Source of the DNA: Paenibacillus aurantius | GTDB lineage: Bacteria > Bacillota > Bacilli > Paenibacillales > NBRC-103111 | NCBI RefSeq assembly: GCF_032268605.1 | Contig: NZ_CP130318.1 | Location: 5,713,501 to 5,777,500 of the forward strand | Direction of reading: 5' to 3' | Length of the DNA: 64,000 nucleotides | Shown here: positions 7,991 through 15,063 of the stretch, piece after piece | How the letters are laid out: every line of letters starts with the position of its first letter | How positions within the stretch are numbered: position 1 is the stretch's first letter | Made by a program: the position numbers and the translations under genes | Notes under the pieces: model-generated | Seen by the model: only the letters and a program-made list of their open reading frames with translations | Database searches by the model: none | What the model was told of the DNA's origin: nothing

Positions 7991-8571
7991 CAGCCGTTTC
8001 CTTCATTCAAACTTGCGATCCAAGCCTCCGCCGTCATCACGTCGGCCTGACGGGGGAATACTTTCTCCATCAGCACGCGATGCACCTCGGGATCCGCATC
8101 CAGACACGCATCCGAGAGTACCTGGAGGGCGAAGTCCTTATCGGCTGCTTCCCGCAGCGTCGACAACACGACGCCGCTCGTTGCGATGCCGGTGAGCACC
8201 AGCGTGTCGATTCCGCGAGCGCGGAGAATGGCTTCCAGGTCACTGCCGGTGAAGGCGCTCACGCGGCGCTTCGTCACCAGCAGCTCCCCCGGCTGCGGCT
8301 GAACCGCACTGTAAATTTGTGTCGCCTCGTCCGATTCCGTCATGCCCCCCACTTGGGTGATCGCCGCAAAAGACTTGTTGTTCGGGCTGACTTCCGGATA
8401 GCCCTCACGAAAGGCGACGCGCACATAGATGACCGGGACGCCGTGGACGCGCGCCGCTTCGATCGCCTGCTTGAAGGGAAGCAGCAGCTCCGGTTTGGAA
8501 ACGAACCGCGACACGATGCCGTTCTGCAGGTCCATAACCAGGAGAGCCGTGCATCGAAGCCCACTTGTCAT
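7990..8571 (-). CDS. Isochorismatase-fold cysteine-hydrolase family protein lacking the usual Cys
   Basis: 193 residues. The family triad positions are Asp14 (VMDLQNG) and Lys101 (VTKRRVSAF), but the nucleophile position in the GIATSGVVLST segment holds Val134 where nicotinamidase-like members have Cys. Some true isochorismatases act without that Cys, so activity is still possible, but it would not be the amidase mechanism. It is first in a two-gene operon with the MFS exporter, under a TetR operator. A role in modifying or sequestering the exported compound is inference. Confidence 0.8.
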   Translation of the reverse strand: MTSGLRCTALLVMDLQNGIVSRFVSKPELLLPFKQAIEAARVHGVPVIYVRVAFREGYPEVSPNNKSFAAITQVGGMTESDEATQIYSAVQPQPGELLVTKRRVSAFTGSDLEAILRARGIDTLVLTGIATSGVVLSTLREAADKDFALQVLSDACLDADPEVHRVLMEKVFPRQADVMTAEAWIASLNEGNG

Positions 8572-8625
8572 ATATTGAACACTTCCTCTATCGTATGGTA
8601 GGATAAAGCGGAGACCTCTCCTCTT

Positions 8626-8655
8626 TATTTAAGCGGAGAATTCTCCGCATGTCAA
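8626..8655 (-). promoter_or_regulatory. Promoter with embedded TetR operator
   Basis: Minus-strand -35 TTGACA (8650-8655), 18-base spacer, -10 TAAATA (8626-8631). The spacer contains the perfect 16-base palindrome GCGGAGAATTCTCCGC (8633-8648). A related half site, GCGGAGA, occurs again at about 8608. A dimer bound here would block RNA polymerase on the hydrolase-MFS operon and, being between divergent genes, could also control the TetR gene. Confidence 0.75.
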
Positions 8656-8692
8656 TGGCAGAGTATGAGGAATGGAAAGGAGGCTGTGAATC

Positions 8693-9307
8693 ATGAGTGA
8701 GGCCGAGATCCCCCCCTTTCGTGCGGAGCGGCGCGATGCCGCGGAGAATCGACAGCGTATCCTGAACGCCGCCATCCGGTTGTTCGAGCAGTATGGCGTC
8801 GAGCAGGTCAGCATGAATCAGATTGCCACCGAAGCCCAGCTCGGTCCGGGTACGCTCTACCGCCGCTACCGCAACAAGAGCGAACTGTGCCTGGACCTGA
8901 TCAAGGATCATGTCGATCTTCTGTTCGAAGATATGGAAGCTTATTTGGAGCTGAACCGGACGGAGGCCACGAGTCTTCGGTTGAAAGGCATCCTTCGGAT
9001 ATTCCTGGCTTTTCGGGAGAAGAAGCTGCAGCTGCTGAACGGTGTCGAGGAATCCCTATCGCCCAATCGCTCGAAGACCCGCACGCACGGCCCGATCTAC
9101 CATGAATTACATAAGCTGCTCGTTGGACTGTATGAGGAGATGACCGCAAGCGGGGTCGACCGGAGACCTCCGGACAGCGTCTTCCGCGCCGATATGCTGC
9201 TGGCCGCCCTGAGCAGCGACTCCTATCTATTCCAGCGGGACACTCGCGGCTACTCCCCGGAAGCGATGCTGGAGCAGCTTTATAGGACTTTCGTTGACAG
9301 GGGCTAA
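8693..9307 (+). CDS. TetR/AcrR-family transcriptional regulator
   Basis: 204 residues, a normal TetR length. The N-terminal HTH is at about residues 20-65: RILNAAIRLFEQYGVEQVSM, then IATEAQLGPGTLYRRYRNKSEL. The C-terminal two thirds are helical and unique, as expected for the ligand-binding core. Start supported by AAAGGAGG seven bases upstream. Divergent to the hydrolase-MFS operon with a palindromic operator between them, so it most likely represses that operon and releases it on binding an exported compound. Confidence 0.9.
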   Translation: MSEAEIPPFRAERRDAAENRQRILNAAIRLFEQYGVEQVSMNQIATEAQLGPGTLYRRYRNKSELCLDLIKDHVDLLFEDMEAYLELNRTEATSLRLKGILRIFLAFREKKLQLLNGVEESLSPNRSKTRTHGPIYHELHKLLVGLYEEMTASGVDRRPPDSVFRADMLLAALSSDSYLFQRDTRGYSPEAMLEQLYRTFVDRG

Positions 9308-9330
9308 TGAATGGTAACTAACGCAAAACG

Positions 9331-9400
9331 TCCACATCCTCCTGCGGATGTGGATTTACCTGGCGGAGGAAGGGGATTGGCCCCTCTCTCCGATTTTTTT
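9331..9400 (+). terminator. Two hairpins ending the TetR transcript
   Basis: First hairpin CCACATCC/GGATGTGG (9331-9353). The second, stronger one pairs CGGAGGAAGGGG with CCCCTCTCTCCG (9364-9392) and is followed by T7. It touches the stop codon of the convergent DUF488 gene. Confidence 0.8.
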
Positions 9401-9776
9401 ATTTCGAGGACCCGCCTCCAGCGTTTTTCATTTCATGGATGATTTCAGCGAGAACGACCGCTTGATTCTTCTCCTCTGCTTTCGCCGAAAAGAGCAGCGT
9501 TACCACGCCTTCTTCGGCCCATTTCAGTAATTGCTTTACCAACAAAATCTTCGATTCGTCCTCTAGGAGCTCTTTCCGATATCTTTCCTTAAACTCTTCG
9601 AAGTTTGCCTGCTCGTGAAACCATTTCCTCAATTCGTGGCTTGGCGCCACTTCCTTCATCCATTCGTGGATCGCCGCCTTTTCCTTGGAGACGCCTCTTG
9701 GCCAGAGCCGATCCACCAAAATCCGCTTTCCATCCGATTCCTGAATCGGCTCGTAGATGCGTTTGGTCTGAATCAT
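9399..9776 (-). CDS. DUF488 family protein (YeaO-like)
   Basis: 125 residues. The diagnostic segments are KRIYEPIQESDGKRILVDRLWPRG (start), the HEWMKEVAPSHELRKWFHE region at about 37-55, a FKERYRKEL helix, and a C-terminal LLFSAKAEEKNQAVVLAEII strand-helix. Cytosolic family of unknown biochemical function, often annotated as uncharacterised or as uroporphyrin-III methyltransferase-associated. Monocistronic, convergent with the TetR gene. Confidence 0.85.
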   Translation of the reverse strand: MIQTKRIYEPIQESDGKRILVDRLWPRGVSKEKAAIHEWMKEVAPSHELRKWFHEQANFEEFKERYRKELLEDESKILLVKQLLKWAEEGVVTLLFSAKAEEKNQAVVLAEIIHEMKNAGGGSSK

Positions 9777-9898
9777 TCTTGTTCCCCTCCCCTGTTCTAG
9801 GTAATATCTGATTAGTTCCCTAACAAAATCGGTTCTTTACTATTATACGGTTTAGAGTCGTGCGGACTGAACCCCAGGGGTTCGCCTCCAAGGCTTTC

Positions 9899-9940
9899 CC
9901 ACCAAAACAAACAGGACCTTGATCTCTTGCGATCAAGGTC
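9899..9940 (+). repeat. 42-base repeat, copy 1 (second copy beside ssrA)
   Basis: Identical over 42 bases to 22456-22497. It contains the inverted repeat GACCTTGATC/GATCAAGGTC with a 6-base loop. At the ssrA locus this sequence is one arm of the terminator stem; here the other arm is missing. Confidence 0.85.
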
Positions 9941-10040
9941 GATTTACCCCCTATAATATCTGCTCCAACCGAGAGATACAACCAGGAATTGAAGCATATC
10001 CCTGTTGCTGGAACGAATACCCCATTCAAACCTGAACAAG

Positions 10041-10070
10041 CTGACGCCGTGTGAGGAACGGCGCCAGCTT
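10041..10070 (-). terminator. Probable terminator of the Asp-box glycosidase gene
   Basis: On the minus strand AAGCTGGCGCCGT pairs with ACGGCGTCAGCTT across a short loop. The trailing sequence has few T residues, so efficiency is uncertain. Confidence 0.6.
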
Positions 10071-10106
10071 GAAGAAATGAGAGAGATAAAGGAGGCTATT
10101 ATCGGA

Positions 10107-12176
10107 TTAATTGGTGCGAATCCACTCCACGTTGTCCAGGTCCGCCCATTGACCGCTGCTGCTCATCGATGCATAGAAACCAACGGTCGCTTGGCCATTT
10201 GTGACCTGAACATTCGGAATCGTGACCTGGGTCCACGTCGTCGTAACCGGGAAATTAGCCTTGAGCGCGGTTCCGCCATAATCTTTGACTTCCATAAAGG
10301 CGCTGCTCTGTCCTCCGGAACTGCGCATATACGCCCTCATCATATACGTTCCGCTCTGCAATCCCGTAATCGTTTGCCCAACGTATGCCGTACCGGTTCC
10401 GTTAGGGGCCGCGAGCCCGACGAAATAATTGCCCCCGCCTGGAGCCCGGGCGATTCCGTGGTTTATGCCATGGATCAGAATACGATTCGGATAGTCATCT
10501 CCGTAGGTCGCCCACCCGTTGACGTTTGCCGATTCGAAGCTCCAGTTGTTCGCCAAATTTACGTTCAGCGGAGTCGTGGACGAGTTTTTAATAAATTCGA
10601 CCTTATCGAAATCCGCCCACTGGTTTGCGTTGTTCATCGCAGCGTAAAAACCGATCGTCGCCTGGCCGTTCGTCACCTGAATATTCGGGATGGTCACCTG
10701 CGTCCAGGTTGACGTTACGGGGAAATTAGCCGTCAGCGCGTTTCCCCCGTAATCTTTCGCTTCCATATAGGCGCTCGATTGTCCCCCGGAGCTGCGCATA
10801 TAGGCCCGCATGGTGTACGTACCGTTGTCCAGACCGGTGACAGTCTGGCCTACATAGGCGGTTCCGGCACCGCTGGTCCCTGCAAGGCCTATGAAATAGT
10901 CTCCGCCGCCGGGCGCACGACTGATCCCGTCGTTCAAACCATGCACATGGATCCGCGCCGGATAATCATCTCCGTAGGTCGTCCACCCGTTGACGTTCGC
11001 CGTCTCAAAGCTCCAGTTGTTCGCCAAATTTACGTTGTCGGGAGTGCCGGCGCTGCCGAAGCGAAGATAAATGCCAGGAGTCGGGAAATTGGAACTGGTC
11101 GCAGCGACAACTTGAGTCGTGTCAATCGCCATCAGTGCGTTCCAGTTCGAGTTTTTCGTATCGGAAACGGGAAACGTATCGTATTTAAAAGACCAGGTCG
11201 CGCCGTTGTCCGAACTGATCATGGTCCTCATGGAGGAGTAATCGTCACCGGTATTGGGACTGTCCTCGTCTGTCTGAAACGATGCCATTAATCGGCCGTC
11301 ATTCAGTTTGGCAATAAAGGGGGCTCCTGCCTTTTTTCCTGCTACTGAAGGGATGTAAAGCGTTTGGCGAGGCACAGACCAGTTGAAGCCATCATTCGAG
11401 ATTTTATACTTGATCCCAAACGGATGTCCCGCTTGATCAGTCGCTTCGAAAACCATGATATATTTGCCGTCTCCCGTTCGGGTCCATACCGGCATCCCGT
11501 CCCTGGAACCAACCGCAACGCCGTCACTCACAAGGCTGGCAGCGCTCCAGGCGGTACCGTTCCATGTTTTCATATATAAATTCTGGCTGCCGGACGATCC
11601 GGCAACGCTGGGGCTGTCATTGGCATACATGACGGCAATCGTGCCGCCGATATAACCCAGATGCGGTTCCCAAACCCCTTTGAATGAATTGGCCGTTTCC
11701 GAAGCGATTTGTCCGTTCGGCACGTCGCTCCAGGAGTTTCCGCCATCGCTGCTTTGCCGGACCCTCAAATAACTTGAGGTGGTGCTCCCGGATTGAACGA
11801 TGACTCGATAAGCAAGCCATAGGGTTCCGTTGTTCAATTGCAGCATTTGCCCATTGGCGCAATCCCCGCTTGGATCGCTCGCGGCATCAATCGGCGGCGA
11901 CCAGGTGCTTCCGCCGTCCGTGCTTCTGGACAATTTGACTTTGACATGGCCGCCGTCGACATTAGAGTCAAATGTTGACAGCCAGGTTCCGTCCGCCAGC
12001 TTTACCAGTCGCGGGTACCAGACACCTCCCTGCGCAGGGGTGTATATCGTGACGGTTCCGCTTTTCCACGACATACCCGCTGTTGAAGCGAATGCCTGAA
12101 CGACCGGGAGAAAAAGCAGGACAACAACGAGCAAACCGATTTTCCAAGATAGACGACTCATTCTTTGATTTTTCAT
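10107..12176 (-). CDS. Secreted sialidase-fold (Asp-box) exo-glycosidase with two duplicated C-terminal domains
   Basis: 689 residues from the ATG at 12176, chosen because AAGGAG lies ten bases before it; an ATG at 12185 is too close. A signal peptide spans about residues 1-31 (cleavage near VQAFA-S). Residues 35-375 form a six-bladed-propeller type catalytic region with Asp-box repeats: SRSTDGGSTWS, RQSSDGGNSWS, SSDNGATWS. Two near-identical modules of about 150 residues follow (381-530 and 538-689), each starting NVNLANNWSFE; they look like carbohydrate-binding beta-sandwiches. Last gene of the polysaccharide cluster. Given the GH43 and arabinose-type context it may be an exo-arabinanase (GH93-like) rather than a sialidase; this is inference. 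Confidence 0.8.
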   Translation of the reverse strand: MKNQRMSRLSWKIGLLVVVLLFLPVVQAFASTAGMSWKSGTVTIYTPAQGGVWYPRLVKLADGTWLSTFDSNVDGGHVKVKLSRSTDGGSTWSPPIDAASDPSGDCANGQMLQLNNGTLWLAYRVIVQSGSTTSSYLRVRQSSDGGNSWSDVPNGQIASETANSFKGVWEPHLGYIGGTIAVMYANDSPSVAGSSGSQNLYMKTWNGTAWSAASLVSDGVAVGSRDGMPVWTRTGDGKYIMVFEATDQAGHPFGIKYKISNDGFNWSVPRQTLYIPSVAGKKAGAPFIAKLNDGRLMASFQTDEDSPNTGDDYSSMRTMISSDNGATWSFKYDTFPVSDTKNSNWNALMAIDTTQVVAATSSNFPTPGIYLRFGSAGTPDNVNLANNWSFETANVNGWTTYGDDYPARIHVHGLNDGISRAPGGGDYFIGLAGTSGAGTAYVGQTVTGLDNGTYTMRAYMRSSGGQSSAYMEAKDYGGNALTANFPVTSTWTQVTIPNIQVTNGQATIGFYAAMNNANQWADFDKVEFIKNSSTTPLNVNLANNWSFESANVNGWATYGDDYPNRILIHGINHGIARAPGGGNYFVGLAAPNGTGTAYVGQTITGLQSGTYMMRAYMRSSGGQSSAFMEVKDYGGTALKANFPVTTTWTQVTIPNVQVTNGQATVGFYASMSSSGQWADLDNVEWIRTN
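10110..11036 (-). repeat. Tandem intragenic duplication of a CBM-like module
   Basis: Minus-strand segments 11036-10587 and 10565-10110 encode two copies of one module, separated by a 7-residue linker (NSSTTPL). Long DNA stretches are nearly identical, for example the parts encoding NVNLANNWSFE and MRAYMRSSGGQSSA, so the duplication is recent or kept homogenised. Confidence 0.85.
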
Positions 12177-12255
12177 GGCCGACATGCTCCTTTAAGAAAA
12201 TTGTTTAATCGCTTCTCAATTCCTTCCAATCAGTTCCATACGGCTGCGGCACGCA

Positions 12256-13236
12256 TTAATCCGTCCGGTACTCACCCGAAGGAACGGGAAAAGCTTTTCC
12301 CGCGGGGCAAGGAACGCCGAAATCAGAGGTACCGTCTGCATTCCACCGGAACTTCTGTATCCGCATGCTGCGCTTGCTTCCCGTCTCGCGCGATTGCTCC
12401 CGCTCGGAGTAGGAATAGGCGTGATACACGATCCAGTCCTCCTTACCGTCAGAAGAAATCGTAAAACTGTTATGTCCTGGCGCAAAAACGCGGTTTGCCG
12501 GATGCTTGGCGAATACCGCCCCTTGGTGTTTTTCCCAGGCCGACGGGTCAAGCAGGTCCTCCGTTTCCCGAATGGAGTTCATGCCGAGACAATAATCGTC
12601 GGACCACGTGGCACTTGCTGAAAAGATCAGATGAATCCTTCCGTTTCGTTCCAGGAAGACCGGGCCTTCATTTATCGCCATCCCCCCCTGCTTCTCCCAA
12701 TCGGCGGTCGGTGCGCTGATCAGCACGTCAGGAGACTGGATGGTCCAAGGGTTCACCATACGCGCCCCGTAGATCGCGGAGCCGTAGTCCGGGAAATATC
12801 CATAGCCAGAGTAGAAGAAATAAAGCTCTCCCCGATGTCGAAACACGGTTCCGTCCAGTCCGGGATAAGCCGTATTCACGGCCCCTTTGAATATCCACCC
12901 ATCCTCCAGCGGATCTGCTGCAGCTTGTTCCAGTACGCAGATTCTTCTCGTATCATCGCCGCCCGCGCCGTCGTTTGCCGTATAGTAGATATACCATTTG
13001 TCATCCAGGCGGTGCAGCTCCGGTGCCCACAGGTTATACGAATAGCGGCCGCCCGGCTCGGGCTTCCAAATGACCTTCGGCTCGGCCGCCGCCAGCCCTG
13101 TCAGCGACGTGCTTCTGCGGAGCTCGATCCTATCCCGGAGCGTAAAGGTCAAATAGTAGGTTCCGTCCGAATGCCGCAGCACCCACGGATCCGGCCCTTC
13201 TTCCAATTGGGGGTTCATAAAAGTTTGAGGTGACAT
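12256..13236 (-). CDS. Cytoplasmic GH43 family glycoside hydrolase
   Basis: 326 residues, single catalytic domain, no signal peptide. The three GH43 acidic residues are visible: Asp16 (GPDPWV, general base), Asp128 (GLDGTVF, pKa modulator) and Glu190 (INEGPVF, general acid), with the WAPELHRLDDKWYIYYTA blade between. The family includes alpha-L-arabinofuranosidases and beta-xylosidases. Lack of a signal peptide suggests it trims oligosaccharides after import by the nearby ABC transporter. The ribosome site is weak (GGGAG, 14 bases away), so the exact start is uncertain. Confidence 0.9.
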   Translation of the reverse strand: MSPQTFMNPQLEEGPDPWVLRHSDGTYYLTFTLRDRIELRRSTSLTGLAAAEPKVIWKPEPGGRYSYNLWAPELHRLDDKWYIYYTANDGAGGDDTRRICVLEQAAADPLEDGWIFKGAVNTAYPGLDGTVFRHRGELYFFYSGYGYFPDYGSAIYGARMVNPWTIQSPDVLISAPTADWEKQGGMAINEGPVFLERNGRIHLIFSASATWSDDYCLGMNSIRETEDLLDPSAWEKHQGAVFAKHPANRVFAPGHNSFTISSDGKEDWIVYHAYSYSEREQSRETGSKRSMRIQKFRWNADGTSDFGVPCPAGKAFPVPSGEYRTD

Positions 13237-13270
13237 ATCAGGTTCTCAACTCCCGCATCATGGAACTTTT

Positions 13271-15040
13271 TTAGCGGCTGGACAGATTAATCTTGCGAAT
13301 GGTCTCCAAATTCACCTTTGGCTTCCGATCCTCCGTCAAGAGTCCGTTGATTTCCTGCTGTACGTCGGTGATCTGCGTATAGCAGTAGCCGCTAATGTAA
13401 TCAAACGCTTGAATCGCCTCGGTGATGCTGCGGAACCGCTCTAGAAACGCTTCTTCGGATCCCACCTGATTGCCATATCCCCAGCCCTTGTCCGATTGAA
13501 ACGCGATGCCGCCGTATTCGCTGATGATGATCGGCTGACCGCGATAGCCGTACCCTTCGGCCAATGCATATTTCAGGTTGTTGAATGCTATCCGGTTTCC
13601 GACGACCTGCTCCTTGTCTCGATACCGCAGCAAGAACCTTTCTCCGTCTTCTTCGTAATCGTGAAGCGTGAGGATGTCCGATACGGTATGTTCCCAGCCA
13701 TCGTTCACGATGACGGGTCGATACGGATCGATTGATTTGGTCAAGTGGTAAATGGCTTCGGTAAATTGCTGTTGATGCTTGTTGCGCAGCACATTGGGAA
13801 TACCCCACGATTCGTTAAACGGCACCCAGGTGACGATGCTCGGATGGTTATAATTTTGACGAACGATCTCTACCCATTCGTTCTTGAAAGACTCGACCGC
13901 CTGATCATTGAATTCGAACGTTGCCGCCATCTCCGACCATACCAGCAAGCCTTTGACATCGCACCAGTACAGGAAGCGTTGGTCTTCGATCTTCATATGC
14001 TTCCGTACGCCGTTGTAGCCCATCGCGAATATCCAGTCAATGTCTTCCAGAATGGCTTCCTCAGAAGGCGGTGTGAGATGGGAATCCTTCCAATACCCCT
14101 GGTCCAGGATCAGCCTCTGATAGATGGGAGCGTTATTAAGCAGCACTTTTCCGTTCTCGATCGAAATTTTCCGCATGCCGAAGTAGGAGAGGACCCTGTC
14201 GATTTCCACACCTTGCCGGTATAGAATAAACTCAACGTCGAACAGGTTCGGATGCTCAGGCGCCCATGCGATGAATTTCCAGGGGCCATTCGCCTCATGC
14301 AATAAGCTGACCGACATCTGCATCCAGGCCCGGTCGATATCTATAGAAAAGGTTTTGACGACTTTGCCTTTCATACGGATTACGGTTTTAAGCTGTAATT
14401 CCTGCCCCGCCTGCCCGGCTCCCGGAACGTGATACTCGAAACTGACCGAACGCTGATCGAAATCGGGCGTAATTTTGACCGATTCCATGTGTGTAGGTTC
14501 CACGTATTCCAGCCACACGGTCTGCCAGATCCCGGTCGTCTGGACATAGAAACACTCAAAGCTGTCCTTCTGCCAACGCTGTTTCCCTCTGGGCTGCGCG
14601 CAATCCATGCTGTCTTCCGCCTTCACCGTCACCCGGTTTGAAGAGCCGAAAGTAACGTACGGGGTAATATCGAAAGCAAATGCGGCATAACCGCCCTTGT
14701 GCATCCCGACATAACGACCGTTAATCCATACTTTGGCGGCATAATCGACCGCTTGAAAATGCAAGAGCACGCGCTTTTCCGAGACATGCGCTGGCAAGTC
14801 GATTTCTTTCTCATACCAGACCTGGGGGTGGAAAGAGGGATCGCAAATCCCGCTGGCTTCGGTTTCATAGGTGAACGGCACCCTGATACGCCGATCGGCT
14901 TGAAGTCCCTGTGGCCAATTCGCTTGTTCTCCCAGATCGTCGTCATCAAAACGGAAATCCCACTCCCCGTTCAAGCTCGTCCAGTTGTCGCGTACGAATT
15001 GGGGTCTGGGATAATCCTTAATATAGCTTTGTGTAGTCAT
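13271..15040 (-). CDS. GH2 family glycoside hydrolase
   Basis: 589 residues, short for GH2, no signal peptide. Order: jelly-roll sugar-binding domain (about 15-180, with SLNGEWDFRFD and VWYEKEIDLP), Ig-like domain (185-290), and a TIM barrel with the catalytic acid Glu410 (VPFNESWG) and nucleophile Glu508 (IISEYGG). GH2 members hydrolyse beta-galactosides, beta-glucuronides, beta-mannosides or arabinosides; sequence reading cannot decide. In this cluster it should act on imported side-chain oligosaccharides. Ribosome site GGGAG before the ATG; the next genes follow after 23 and 34 bases, so all are likely one transcript. Confidence 0.9.
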   Translation of the reverse strand: MTTQSYIKDYPRPQFVRDNWTSLNGEWDFRFDDDDLGEQANWPQGLQADRRIRVPFTYETEASGICDPSFHPQVWYEKEIDLPAHVSEKRVLLHFQAVDYAAKVWINGRYVGMHKGGYAAFAFDITPYVTFGSSNRVTVKAEDSMDCAQPRGKQRWQKDSFECFYVQTTGIWQTVWLEYVEPTHMESVKITPDFDQRSVSFEYHVPGAGQAGQELQLKTVIRMKGKVVKTFSIDIDRAWMQMSVSLLHEANGPWKFIAWAPEHPNLFDVEFILYRQGVEIDRVLSYFGMRKISIENGKVLLNNAPIYQRLILDQGYWKDSHLTPPSEEAILEDIDWIFAMGYNGVRKHMKIEDQRFLYWCDVKGLLVWSEMAATFEFNDQAVESFKNEWVEIVRQNYNHPSIVTWVPFNESWGIPNVLRNKHQQQFTEAIYHLTKSIDPYRPVIVNDGWEHTVSDILTLHDYEEDGERFLLRYRDKEQVVGNRIAFNNLKYALAEGYGYRGQPIIISEYGGIAFQSDKGWGYGNQVGSEEAFLERFRSITEAIQAFDYISGYCYTQITDVQQEINGLLTEDRKPKVNLETIRKINLSSR

Positions 15041-15063
15041 GGTCTGCTCCCTTATTGTCTCTG

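Larger units (their letters stand above)
9777..10106. other. Intergenic region with a repeated hairpin and a terminator
   Basis: No supported gene; a 69-codon minus frame (9820-10029) is just the reading of a repeat and hairpins. It holds a 42-base copy of the sequence found beside ssrA (9899-9940) and the terminator of the glycosidase gene (10041-10070). Confidence 0.5.

Noticed and set aside
9820..10029. 69-codon minus frame
   Set aside because: Reads through the 42-base repeat and hairpins; no ribosome site or recognisable protein.
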